Shown here: positions 49,505-58,509 of the stretch, piece by piece
How positions within the stretch are numbered: the first letter of the stretch is position 1
Layout of the letters: every line of letters begins with the position of its first letter
From: JBBRHQ01 sp963781345
Lineage (GTDB): Bacteria > Actinomycetota > Thermoleophilia > Solirubrobacterales > 70-9
DNA length: 64,000 nucleotides
NCBI GenBank assembly: GCA_963781345.1
Contig: CAWAFQ010000005.1
Span: 348,496 to 412,495, forward strand
Direction of reading: 5' to 3'
Notes under the pieces: generated by a model
Told to the model about the DNA's origin: nothing
What the model saw: only the letters and a program-made list of their open reading frames with translations
Database searches by the model: none
Program-made: the position numbers and the translations under genes

Positions 49505-52014
49505 AGAAGGCGGAGCGCAAGATCACCCTGATCGTCGACGGGCGTGAGATCGAGGCGCTCGATGGCGAGATGCTGGTGGATGCGGCCAAGCACGGAGACG
49601 TCGAGATCCCGGTCTTCTGTTACGAGCCGAAGCTGGGTGAGCCGGTCGGGGCCTGCCGCATGTGCATGGTCGAGATCGAGGGGATGCCGAAGCTGCAGAC
49701 GGCCTGCTCGACCCCGGTCCGCGACGGCATGGTCGTCTACACCCAGAACGAGCAGGTGAAGGGAGCCCAGAACGCGGTCGTCGAGTTCCTCCTCGTCAAC
49801 CACCCGCTCGACTGTCCCGTTTGCGACAAGGGCGGCGAATGCCCGCTCCAGGACATCTCGATGGGGTGGGGTCCTGGCCGCAGCCGGTTCACCGACCCCA
49901 AGCGCCATTTCGAGAAGCCGATCCCGCTCTCGCCGCTGATCGGGATCGACCGTGAGCGCTGCATCCTCTGCTACCGCTGCGTCCGCTTCAGCCAGGAGGT
50001 GGCCGAGGACGCGCAGCTTCAGCTGCTCGAGCGCGGCAACGGCTCCTACGTCGGCACCTTCGACGAGCGCCCCTACATCGCGCCCTTCCACGGCAACATC
50101 ACCGAGCTCTGCCCGGTCGGGGCACTGACCTCCTATACCTACCGCTTCCGCGCCCGCCCCTGGGACATCGAGCAGGCGGGCTCGGTCTGCACCCTCTGCC
50201 CGAGCCAGTGCAACGTCAGCTTCACCGTCCGCGACGAGGAGGTGAAGCGGGTAATGGTCCGCGACAACCCCGAGGTCGACGACGGCTGGCTCTGCGACAA
50301 GGGCCGCTACGGCTTCGAGATGCTCGGCGGCGAGGCCAGGGTGCGGGGGCCGGTCCTGCGCGCCGGCGGCAACCCCGCCGGGGCGAGCTGGCCCGAGGCG
50401 ATCGAGCAGGCCGCGGCCGCGCTGCGCGCCGCCGGGGCGAGGACCGCGGCAATCGTCGGCGACGCATCCAACGAGGAGGGCTACCTGGTGCAGCGGATCA
50501 TGCGCCAGGGGCTCGGCTCGGCCCACATCGACTCGCGCCCGGGTGGCGGGCCCGAACGCGAGGAGCTGGTCAAGCTGGCCGACCCGGCGATCTCGGCCCG
50601 GGTCAGCGACATCGACCACGCCGACGCCGTCCTCGTGATCGGCGCCGACCCCCTGCACTCCTCCCCGATACTCGACCTGAGGATCCGCAAGGCCGTGCGG
50701 CGCAGCGGCACGAGGCTCGCTGTCGCGACCGACCGCCCGACCGCCCTCGACGGCGGCGCCGCTGCCGTCGCCCGCTACGCCCCCGGCGCTGCCGGCGCCT
50801 TTCTTGCCGAGCTGGGAGCCGTCCTGGCCGCCGGCGGCGAGGGCCCGGACCCGGCCGCGGAGGTCGCCGCGGCCCTCACCGGGGCCGAGGACGTGGTCGT
50901 CGTCTGGGGCGAGCGAATCGGCCGGGGCGATTCGGGGGAGGCTGCGATCGAGGGCCTGCTCGGGCTGGCCGAGGGTCTGGGGATGAGCTCCAAGGATGGC
51001 TCCGGGCTGCTCGAGGTCCCCGACGTCGCCAACGCCCGCGGCCTGCGCGAAGTCGGCTGCCTCCCCGACGCCGGGCCGGGACTGACCGGGACGGAGGGTG
51101 GGATGGGGACTGCGGGCGTCCGCGAGGCGCTCGAGTCGGGAGAGCTGGAGGCCGTGATCCTCTTCGGCGTCGATCCTCTGCGCGACCTCGCCGACAGCGC
51201 CGGCTGGAAGCGGGCGCTCACCAACGCCGACGTGGTCATCGCCTTCTCGATGCTCGACAACGAGACCACCGCCCAGGCTGACATCGTCTTCCCGCTCGAG
51301 AGCCACGCCGAGAAGGACGGCACGGTCACCCACCCCGACGGGCGCCTTCAGCGGGTACGGCCGAGCGCCTCGCGGCCGGGCGACGTGCGGCCGGCGTGGC
51401 AGGTGCTGGCCGAGCTCGGCGGCCTCCCTCGGCCACGAGACCGGGATCGAATCGGCGCCGGACGCTCTTTCAGCGATGGCAGAGGCAGTCCCGTTCTATT
51501 CCGGGATCAGCGACGCCGAGATCGGCGGGCGCGGGATTCGGTGGCAGGACGAGCGCAGGCCGTCGGGGGCCTCCCCCTCGGAGCACCTCCGCGCGAGGCG
51601 CCGGATCTCGATCCACCGGGGGGCGGGGTCGGGGACCCGTCTCCGAAAGCACAGTCTTCCCTCGCCGGGCCCCCGACCCCGCCATCCGAGGGATCTGGCG
51701 GTGAGCTCCGGCTCGGCACCTATCGCGACCTCTGGGCCGGGCCCGTTACTGAGCTGAACCCGGCGTTGCGATTCCTGAAGCCGGGTCAGACGGTCGAGGT
51801 CTCTCCCGGAGATGCGGAGCGGCTTGGGCTCTCGCAGGGCGATGAGGTTTTCGTGGGCTCGAACGGGGCGAAGGTCGCCGCGCGGGTGGCGATTCGGGAG
51901 CGGATGGTTGACGGGGCCTGCTTCCTGATCGAGGGGACGGTTGAGGGGAACGCGAACTCGCTGCTGAATGGCGGGGCGGAAGTGGTCGAGATCGCCAAGG
52001 TGGGCGGGCCGTGA
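49501..52014 (+). CDS. nuoG: NADH-quinone oxidoreductase subunit G
   Basis: Largest peripheral-arm subunit, with several clusters. 2Fe-2S: FCYEPKLGEPVGACRMCMVEIEG and TACSTPV. HPLDCPVCDKGGECPLQD carries the His/Cys N5 ligands; CILCYRCVRFSQEV and ELCPVGAL the N4 ligands. CTLCPSQCN...DDGWLCDKGRYGF begins the molybdopterin-oxidoreductase-like domain and keeps the extra N7 cysteines. Between about 51425 and 51600 the better protein (LGHETGIESAPDALSAMAEAVPFYSGISDAEIGG) lies in another frame, so two compensating indels are likely. The C-terminus VEVSPGDAERLGLSQGDEVFV is the MopB-binding strand. Confidence 0.93.
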   Translation: MKKAERKITLIVDGREIEALDGEMLVDAAKHGDVEIPVFCYEPKLGEPVGACRMCMVEIEGMPKLQTACSTPVRDGMVVYTQNEQVKGAQNAVVEFLLVNHPLDCPVCDKGGECPLQDISMGWGPGRSRFTDPKRHFEKPIPLSPLIGIDRERCILCYRCVRFSQEVAEDAQLQLLERGNGSYVGTFDERPYIAPFHGNITELCPVGALTSYTYRFRARPWDIEQAGSVCTLCPSQCNVSFTVRDEEVKRVMVRDNPEVDDGWLCDKGRYGFEMLGGEARVRGPVLRAGGNPAGASWPEAIEQAAAALRAAGARTAAIVGDASNEEGYLVQRIMRQGLGSAHIDSRPGGGPEREELVKLADPAISARVSDIDHADAVLVIGADPLHSSPILDLRIRKAVRRSGTRLAVATDRPTALDGGAAAVARYAPGAAGAFLAELGAVLAAGGEGPDPAAEVAAALTGAEDVVVVWGERIGRGDSGEAAIEGLLGLAEGLGMSSKDGSGLLEVPDVANARGLREVGCLPDAGPGLTGTEGGMGTAGVREALESGELEAVILFGVDPLRDLADSAGWKRALTNADVVIAFSMLDNETTAQADIVFPLESHAEKDGTVTHPDGRLQRVRPSASRPGDVRPAWQVLAELGGLPRPRDRDRIGAGRSFSDGRGSPVLFRDQRRRDRRARDSVAGRAQAVGGLPLGAPPREAPDLDPPGGGVGDPSPKAQSSLAGPPTPPSEGSGGELRLGTYRDLWAGPVTELNPALRFLKPGQTVEVSPGDAERLGLSQGDEVFVGSNGAKVAARVAIRERMVDGACFLIEGTVEGNANSLLNGGAEVVEIAKVGGP

Positions 52015-53012
52015 CCCTGCCGCTGGCCGACACCGGGGTCGCCGAGGCGACCTGGGTCCTGATCGTCAAGTCGATCGTGATCTTCGCGGTGATCTTCGCC
52101 ATCCTGCCGGTGTTGACCGTGGTCGAGCGCAAGCTGATCGGCCGCTTCCAGCACCGCTACGGGCCCAACCGGGTCGGCCCCTACGGACTCTTCCAGCCGC
52201 TCGCCGACGTCGGCAAGCTTCTCTCCAAGCAGGCTTTCCGCCCCGAGGGCGCGATCCCGGTGCTGTTCGTGCTGGGGCCGCTGCTGCCGGTGCTCTCCGG
52301 CATCCTGGCGCTGGCGATCCTGCCCTTCGGGGACATCCAGGGCGACGTCGGCTTCTACGGGATCGACGTCTCGATCGGGATCCTCTACTTCTTCGCGGTC
52401 GGCTCGATCGCCTTCTACGGGATGCTGCTGGGCGGCTGGGCCTCGGGCTCGAAGTACAGCTTTCTCGGGGCGATGCGCTCGGCGGCCCAGCTGATCTCCT
52501 ACGAGGTCGCGATGGGGCTCTCGCTGCTCGGGGTGATCATGATGGCCGGCTCGCTCTCGCTGGTGGACATCGTCAAGGCGCAGAACCAGATCTGGTTCAT
52601 CCTGCCCCAGCTCCTCGGCTTCGTCATCTTCATGGTCGCCGGCTTCGCCGAGACCAACCGCGCCCCGTTCGACCTCCCCGAGGCCGACGCCGAGCTGGTG
52701 CAGGGGTTCATGACCGAGTACGGGGGCATGCGCTTCGGCTCCTTCCTGCTGGTCGAGTACCTCGAGATCATGGTCGTCTCCGGGATCGCCGCGGCGATGT
52801 TCCTCGGGGGCTGGATGGGCCCGGGACCGTCCTGGCTGGACCCGATCTGGATGCTGGCGAAGATGCTGACCCTGGTCTTCTTCTTCATCTGGATCCGGGC
52901 GACCCTGCCGCGCCTGCGCTACGACCAGCTGATGCGGCTGGGTTGGAAGGTGCTGCTTCCGCTGGCGACCCTGAACGTGCTGGTGACGGCTGTGCTGGTG
53001 GTGGTGGCGTGA
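52011..53012 (+). CDS. nuoH: NADH-quinone oxidoreductase subunit H
   Basis: Eight-helix membrane subunit lining the quinone tunnel. Signatures: VVERKLIGRFQHRYGPNRVGPYGLFQPLADVGKLLSKQ, AMRSAAQLISYEVAMGL, FAETNRAPFDLPEADAELVQGFMTEYGGMRFGSFLLVEY and IRATLPRLRYDQLMRLGWKVLLPL. GTG start overlaps nuoG; overlaps nuoI by 4 nt. 333 aa, intact. Confidence 0.96.
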   Translation: MTLPLADTGVAEATWVLIVKSIVIFAVIFAILPVLTVVERKLIGRFQHRYGPNRVGPYGLFQPLADVGKLLSKQAFRPEGAIPVLFVLGPLLPVLSGILALAILPFGDIQGDVGFYGIDVSIGILYFFAVGSIAFYGMLLGGWASGSKYSFLGAMRSAAQLISYEVAMGLSLLGVIMMAGSLSLVDIVKAQNQIWFILPQLLGFVIFMVAGFAETNRAPFDLPEADAELVQGFMTEYGGMRFGSFLLVEYLEIMVVSGIAAAMFLGGWMGPGPSWLDPIWMLAKMLTLVFFFIWIRATLPRLRYDQLMRLGWKVLLPLATLNVLVTAVLVVVA

Positions 53013-53554
53013 ACGAGCGCTTCCCCTACCTCGCCGACGAAAGCGTGATCGAGGTCCAGCGCGGCCCCGAGCCGGGCGGCGCCGGCGGGGCCTACCGGGC
53101 CTTCGGCGAGACGCTGCGGGGGTTGAAGACGACCATGGCGCGTCTGATCGAGGGACCGCTGACGATCCAGTACCCGGAGGAGAAGACCCCCGTGTACCCG
53201 CGCTTCCGCGGCCGGCACAAGCTGCACCGCTTCGAGGAGGGGGGTCTCGAGAAGTGCGTCGGCTGCTCCCTCTGCGCGGCCGCCTGCCCGGCCGACTGCA
53301 TCCGGGTCGTCGCCGCCGAGAACGACCCCTCCGACCGGGTCTCGGCCGGCGAGCGTTACGCCTCCGTCTACGAGATCAACCTCTCGCGCTGCATCTTCTG
53401 CGGCTACTGCGAGATCGCCTGTCCGTTCGACGCGATCACGATGGGCCACGACTACGAGATGTCCGACTACGACCGCACCGACCTGATCTTCACCAAGGAG
53501 ATGCTGCTGGCCGAACCGATCGAGCGCACTCCCCTGCGGAGGGAAGGCGGGTAG
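53009..53554 (+). CDS. nuoI: NADH-quinone oxidoreductase subunit I
   Basis: Two 4Fe-4S clusters (N6a/N6b) between NuoG and NuoB. Ligands CVGCSLCAAACPADC and CIFCGYCEIACPFDA. The family segment LTIQYPEEKTPVYPRFRGRHKL precedes them. The protein ends ERTPLRREGG; its TAG stop is part of a TAGCGT hexamer 6 nt before the next, unrelated gene. Confidence 0.95.
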   Translation: MNERFPYLADESVIEVQRGPEPGGAGGAYRAFGETLRGLKTTMARLIEGPLTIQYPEEKTPVYPRFRGRHKLHRFEEGGLEKCVGCSLCAAACPADCIRVVAAENDPSDRVSAGERYASVYEINLSRCIFCGYCEIACPFDAITMGHDYEMSDYDRTDLIFTKEMLLAEPIERTPLRREGG

Positions 53555-53563
53555 CGTGAGCGC

Positions 53564-53971
53564 ATGGCGGAAGAGCTGCTCAGCACCTTCAGCGCCGGCT
53601 ACGAGCAGTCGTCGGCAGCCTTCAACGAAGGGGACCTCGATAGGGCTCTTTCGGGGATGCCGGAGGATCTCGAATGGCACGCCGTCAGCGAGGACCCGGA
53701 GCAGTCCGTGCTCCGCGGCCCGGCGGAGATCAAGGGCTTCTTTCAGGGTTTTCGCAACGTCTTTGACGAGTGGCGAGTCGAGCCGCTCTCCTTCGAGCAG
53801 CTTTCCGACGCCTCGATCCTCGTCCACCACATCATCCGCGGAACCAGTCGCGGCGCAGGGGTACCGGTCGAGACGGAGACGTGGGAGGTCTGGGAGTTCG
53901 AGGAGATGGAGCCCGTCCGGGTGCGCCAGTTCCTATCCCGAGACGAGGCGCTGGCAGCAGCCGAAGACTGA
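53564..53971 (+). CDS. SnoaL-like (NTF2-fold) protein inserted in the nuo operon
   Basis: 135 residues with the NTF2/SnoaL cone: LLSTFSAGYEQSSAAFNEGDLDRALSGMPEDLEWHAVSEDPEQSVLRGPAEIKGFFQGFRNVFDEWRVEPLSFEQL, then beta strands ILVHHIIRGTSRGAG and ETWEVWEFEEMEPVRVRQFLSRDEALAAAE. Not a complex I subunit. It breaks the overlapped gene chain between nuoI and nuoJ: 9 nt before and 24 nt after, versus overlaps for most nuo genes. TAGCGT 6 nt before its ATG could give it its own leaderless transcript. Function unknown; likely a small ligand-binding protein. Confidence 0.8.
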   Translation: MAEELLSTFSAGYEQSSAAFNEGDLDRALSGMPEDLEWHAVSEDPEQSVLRGPAEIKGFFQGFRNVFDEWRVEPLSFEQLSDASILVHHIIRGTSRGAGVPVETETWEVWEFEEMEPVRVRQFLSRDEALAAAED

Positions 53972-53995
53972 GCTCGGCCGGAGGTCAGAGGCCTG

Positions 53996-54667
53996 ATGGA
54001 GGAGGTCGTCTTCTTCGGGGCGGCGATCGGGGCGCTGGGTGGAGCGATCGCGGTGGTCGGTCTGCGCAACCCCTTCTACAGCGTTCTCGCCCTGATCGTC
54101 CACCTGATCTCGCTCGCCGTCCTCTTCCTGCTGCTGCACTCCGAGTTCATCGCCGCGGCCCAGGTCGTCGTCTACGCCGGCGCGGTGATGGTCCTCTACG
54201 TCTTCGTAGCCGCCTACGTCGGCGGCATCGAGGAGCCCGTCTGGGAGCCGATCCCCGGCCAGCGCCTGCTGGCGCCGCTGCTGGGCGCCGCGCTCTTCGT
54301 CGAGCTCTCGATCGCTGTCCTCGGCTCCTCGCTGAAGGCGCTCGGCACCGATGGCCCCCAGATAGCCGACGGCTTCGGCGCCCCCTCGCGGATAGGCACC
54401 CTGATGCTGGAGCGCTACCTGATCCCCTTCGAAGCCGCCTCCCTCCTCCTCCTCATAGCCGCAGTGGGCGCAGTAGTCCTCGCCGCCAGGCGAGAGACCT
54501 CCGAGGATGGCCGCGAACGAGGGGCGCCGGGGGCCTCCCCGCCGGGCACTCAGCGCGCCACGCCGAGCGGATCAGGGACCACAGGCGACGCCCCTCGTGG
54601 CGTCGCGCCCGCCGGGGAGTCCCCCGGCGCCCCCCATCCCGCCACCCCCGGAGGACCGCCCGCCTGA
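53996..54667 (+). CDS. nuoJ: NADH-quinone oxidoreductase subunit J
   Basis: Five-helix membrane subunit: VVFFGAAIGALGGAIAVVGLRNPFYSVLALIVHLISLAVLFLLLHSEFIAAAQVVVYAGAVMVLYVFV holds the 'AEFIA..Q..VYVGAIMVL'-type signature. FEAASLLLLIAAVGAVVLAARR is the last helix. A Pro/Gly-rich tail of about 50 residues is extra. One-base overlap (TGATG) with nuoK. Confidence 0.93.
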   Translation: MEEVVFFGAAIGALGGAIAVVGLRNPFYSVLALIVHLISLAVLFLLLHSEFIAAAQVVVYAGAVMVLYVFVAAYVGGIEEPVWEPIPGQRLLAPLLGAALFVELSIAVLGSSLKALGTDGPQIADGFGAPSRIGTLMLERYLIPFEAASLLLLIAAVGAVVLAARRETSEDGRERGAPGASPPGTQRATPSGSGTTGDAPRGVAPAGESPGAPHPATPGGPPA

Positions 54668-54966
54668 TGCCCGTCGAGTGGTACATAGTCCTCTCGGCCC
54701 TGCTGTTTGCGATCGGAGCCGGCGGCGTGCTGATCCGCCGCAGCCCGGTGGTGATCCTCCTCTGCCTGGAGCTGATGCTGAACGCCGGCAACCTGGCGCT
54801 GGTCGCCTTCAGCCGCATGACCGGAAACGAGTCGGGGCAGGTCTTCGCCCTGATCGTGATGGTCGTAGCGGCCTGCGAGGTCGTCGTCGGCCTCGGGCTG
54901 ATCGTCGCCATCTTCCGCCGGCGCCTGCCGCTCAACGTCGATGAGTTGAGGGAGCTGAAGGGATGA
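54667..54966 (+). CDS. nuoK: NADH-quinone oxidoreductase subunit K
   Basis: Three-helix antiporter-like small subunit (99 aa). VEWYIVLSALLFAIGAGGVLIRRSPVVILLCLELMLNAGNLALVAFS carries the helix-2 Glu of 'LE.MLNA.NL', and VMVVAACEVVVGLGLIVAIFRR the helix-3 Glu, both needed for proton movement. Overlaps nuoL by 4 nt. Confidence 0.95.
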   Translation: MPVEWYIVLSALLFAIGAGGVLIRRSPVVILLCLELMLNAGNLALVAFSRMTGNESGQVFALIVMVVAACEVVVGLGLIVAIFRRRLPLNVDELRELKG

Positions 54967-56973
54967 GCGTCACGGCCTGGGCCTGGCTCGTCCTCGCCTT
55001 CCCCCTCGCCGGCTCGATCGTCACCGGGCTCGGGTTCCGCGCCTTCCCGGCGCGAGTCGCAGGCATCGTCGGCACCGCCTCGATCGCCCTTGCCTTCGCC
55101 TGCGCGGTCGGCGCCCTGCTGACGATGCTCGGCGACCCGGCGGAGTCGCGAACCTTCACCTCGACGGCGTGGGACTACGCCAACGCAGCCGGGCTCGACA
55201 TCAAGCTCGGGATCCTGGTCGATCCGCTGTCGCTGTTCATGGTCCTGGTGGTGACCGGGGTCTCGACCCTGATCCACCTCTACTCCTTCGGCTACATGCA
55301 GTCCGACCGCGGCTATCACCGATTCTTCAGCTACCTCAACTTCTTCGTCTTCTCGATGCTGCTGCTGGTCCTCGCCGGGAACTTCGTCCTGCTGATCGTC
55401 GGCTGGGCCTTCGTCGGCTTCGCCTCGTACGCCCTGATCAGCTTCTGGTACCGCCGCACCACCGCCACCGGGGCCGGGATGAAGGCCTTCGTCATCAACG
55501 TCGTCGGCGACATCGGCCTCACCCTGGCGGCCTTCCTCATCTTCCGCGAGATCGGCTCCTTCGACTACGGCACCGTCTTCGCCAAGGCGCCCGAGGTCTT
55601 CACCACCAACGAGTGGACCGTGGTCGCGATCTGCCTGCTGCTGCTGCTCGGCGCCTTCGCCAAGTCGGCCCAGCTGCCACTCCACACCTGGCTCCCGGAC
55701 GCGATGGAGGGCCCTACGCCGGTCTCCTCGCTGATCCACGCCGCGACCATGGTCACCGCCGGCGTCTACCTGATCGCCCGCACCCACGTTCTCTTCGGCC
55801 TCGCCCCCACCGCCGCCGACGTCGCCGCCTTCATCGGCCTGGCGACGCTGCTGATCGCCGGCACGATCGCGCTGGTGATGACCGACCTCAAGCGGGCGAT
55901 CGCCTACTCGACCATGAGCCAGATCGGCTACATGGTCGTCGGCGTCTCGATCGGCGCCTTCAGCGCCGGCATGTTCCACCTGATGACCCACGCCTTCTTC
56001 AAGGCTCTGCTGTTCATGGCAGCCGGCTCGATCATCGCCGCCATGGCGAACCGCCAGAACATCGACGAGATGAGCGGCTTCGGCAAGGCGCTGCGCTTCA
56101 CCTCGATCCTGTTCGTGATCGGCGGGCTGGCGCTGGCCGCCTTCCCCTTCACCTCGGGCTTCTTCTCCAAGGACGAGATCCTCGGCTACGCCGCCGCCCG
56201 CGGCGGCTTCTACTGGATCTTCACCATCGGCGGCTACGCCGGGGCGCTGCTGACCGCCGTCTACACCTTCCGCCTCGTCTTCCGGGTGCTGCCCGGACGA
56301 CCCGTGCAAGGAGGCGCAGGAGCTGATCGACACCGGCCACGTCGCCCACGCCGAGCCCCGAAACCCGGCGACCGGTGAGCTTGAGGACACCGACGTCGGC
56401 TTCCCGGGCGAGACCCACCACATCGCCGAGCAGTCGGCCTCGATGCGGTGGGCGATGGCGGCGCTCGGCTTCCTCGCACTGGTCGGCGGGCTGGTGCAGA
56501 TCCCCGGGGTGGACGACGTCATCACCAGGTTCCTCGAGCCGGTCTTCGCCGACTCGCCGCTGGCCGCGATCCACCCCACCGTGCTCGCCGACTGGGAGGG
56601 CCTGGGGGTCGGTGGAGTGATCTCGATCCTCGGGATCTACATCGCCCACTGGTTCTACGTCGCCCACCCCGAGACCCCGGCGATCCTGCAGAAGCGGCTG
56701 CGGCCGCTGTACGAGCTGTTCGTCAACAAGTGGTACTTCGACGAGGCGATCGACATCCTCATCGTCCGCCCGGCCCTGGCGGTCGGGCGCTTCGCCAGCC
56801 GCACCTTCGAGCGAGTCGTCGTCGACGGCATCGTCAACGGCGCCACCGACGTCGTCCGCGGCGCCGGCGGGATAGTCCGCGGCGCCCAGTCAGGCTTCGT
56901 GCGCAGCTACGCGCTGCTGCTGATCGGCGGCTTCGCCGGACTCGGCCTCTACTTCCTGATCGTGAGCAGCTGA
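54963..56973 (+). CDS. nuoL: NADH-quinone oxidoreductase subunit L, one frameshift
   Basis: Distal proton-pumping antiporter-like subunit. N-terminal two thirds: GILVDPLSLFMVLVVTGVSTLIHLYSFGYM, GWAFVGFASYALISFW, LLLGAFAKSAQLPLHTWLPDAMEGPTPVSSLIHAATMVTAGVYL, and the key Lys/His of TM7-8. An indel near 56290 shifts the frame; the continuation DDPCKEAQELIDTGHVAHAEP...QSASMRWAMAALGFLALVGGL leads to the long lateral helix and last TM (ALLLIGGFAGLGLYFLI). Confidence 0.93.
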
Positions 56974-58493
56974 TGCTGAGCTTCCTTCTCTGGGCGCCGG
57001 TTGCCTTCGGGGCCGTCGGCCTGTTCCTGCCGAAGCGGGCCGTCGGCTGGTGGGCGCTGCTGGGGACCCTGGTCACGATCGGGATCTCGGTCGCGCTGGT
57101 CGCCGACTTCGACTCCGGTGCAGGGCTCCAGCACGCCGTCGACGTCGCCTGGATCTCCGGCCTCGGGGTCGACTACAGCCTCGGCGTCGACGGCCTCAAC
57201 CTGTTCCTGGTACTGATGACCGCGGTCGTCTTCGCCGGCGGCACCGCCTTCGCCGCGATGCGCGAGCAGGAGCGCCCGCAGCTCTTCTTCTTCCTCCTGC
57301 TGTTGGCCGAGACGGCGATCCTCGGCGCCTTCCTCTCCCAGGACCTGCTGCTGTTCGTCCTCTTCTTCGACCTGATGCTGATCCCGTTCTACTTCCTCTT
57401 CGGGGCCTGGGGGTCCGACCGCGAGGGCGGCCCCAGCGCCTGGTCGGCGACCCTGAAGATGATCGTCTACACCCTCGTCGGCTCGCTGCTGATGCTGGTC
57501 GCCGCGATCGCCACCGCGATCATCTCCGCCGACGGCGGCCACATCACCTTCTCCATCGCCGATCTCCAGCAGCACCCGCTCAGCGACGGCAGCCAGCGCT
57601 GGATCTTCTGGTTCTTCGCCGCCGCCTTCCTGATCAAGATGCCGGCCTTCCTCGTCCACGGCTGGATGCCCGACGCCTACCGCGCGGCGCCGCTGCCCGT
57701 GCTGATCGTCTTCGCCGCGGTCCTCTCCAAGGTCGCCGCCTACGGTTTTCTGAAGATCGTCCTGCCGCTCTACCCAGCGGCGACGGTCCAGTTCCAGGAG
57801 GTCGTCCTGGTGATCGCGGTCGCCTCGATCCTCTACGGCTCGGTGATGGCCTTCACCCAGGACGACGTGCGGCTGATCGCCGGCTTCTCCTCGGTCGCCC
57901 AGCTCGGCTTCATCACCGTCGGCATCTTCGCCCTGCGCCCCGACGGCGCCGACGGCTCGATCCTGCAGATGGTCAACCACGCGATCGTGGTCGCGCCGCT
58001 GATCCTGATCATCGCCCTGCTCGGGGAGCGCAGCGGCACCGAGAACCTGACGAGGATGGGCGGGATGGCGAGGCGCGCCCCGGTTCTGGCGGCGCTCTTC
58101 CTGATCGTCACCCTGGCGACCCTGGCGATGCCCGGGTCCTCGAACTTCATCGGCGAGTTCTACATCCTCAACGGGCTCTTCCAGGCGAAGATCGTCTACG
58201 CCATCGTCGCCATCACCGGGGTGGCGATGGCCGCCTACTACGCCCTTCGCCTCTACCAGCGCACGATGCACAACCGCCTGCCCGAGGGAATCGCCTCGCG
58301 TGAGATCTCCCTGCGCGAGGGCCTCATCCTGGTGCCGCTGGTGCTCTGCATCCTCGGGTTGGCGCTCTACCCGAACCTGATCCTCAGCCGCAGCGAGGCG
58401 CTCCACTGGCGCAGCGCCGCGCCGTCGCCTCGAAGGAGACGCCGGCTGCGCGCCGGCGCCGACAGCGCGGCCTGGCCGGCTACGCGCCGCTGA
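56973..58493 (+). CDS. nuoM: NADH-quinone oxidoreductase subunit M
   Basis: Antiporter-like proton-pumping subunit of 14 helices. Motifs: GVDGLNLFLVLMTAVV, FFLLLLAETAILGAFLSQDLLLFVLFFDLMLIPFYFLFGAWG with the TM5 Glu region, FFAAAFLIKMPAFLVHGWMPDAYRAAP with the TM8 Lys, and FTQDDVRLIAGFSSVAQLGFI. The last ~25 residues are Arg-rich and probably out of frame because of a late indel. Starts with a one-base overlap after nuoL. Confidence 0.94.
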   Translation: MLSFLLWAPVAFGAVGLFLPKRAVGWWALLGTLVTIGISVALVADFDSGAGLQHAVDVAWISGLGVDYSLGVDGLNLFLVLMTAVVFAGGTAFAAMREQERPQLFFFLLLLAETAILGAFLSQDLLLFVLFFDLMLIPFYFLFGAWGSDREGGPSAWSATLKMIVYTLVGSLLMLVAAIATAIISADGGHITFSIADLQQHPLSDGSQRWIFWFFAAAFLIKMPAFLVHGWMPDAYRAAPLPVLIVFAAVLSKVAAYGFLKIVLPLYPAATVQFQEVVLVIAVASILYGSVMAFTQDDVRLIAGFSSVAQLGFITVGIFALRPDGADGSILQMVNHAIVVAPLILIIALLGERSGTENLTRMGGMARRAPVLAALFLIVTLATLAMPGSSNFIGEFYILNGLFQAKIVYAIVAITGVAMAAYYALRLYQRTMHNRLPEGIASREISLREGLILVPLVLCILGLALYPNLILSRSEALHWRSAAPSPRRRRRLRAGADSAAWPATRR

Positions 58494-58509
58494 GCGAGGC
58501 GAGCGAGCA

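Noticed and set aside
49168..51333. 721-aa minus-strand frame opposite nuoF/nuoG
   Set aside because: Shadow of nuo genes whose Fe-S and NADH motifs are unambiguous on the plus strand.
54453..56579. 708-aa minus-strand frame opposite nuoK/nuoL
   Set aside because: Asp/Glu/Gln-rich shadow sequence, no domain; nuoL helices are clear on the other strand.
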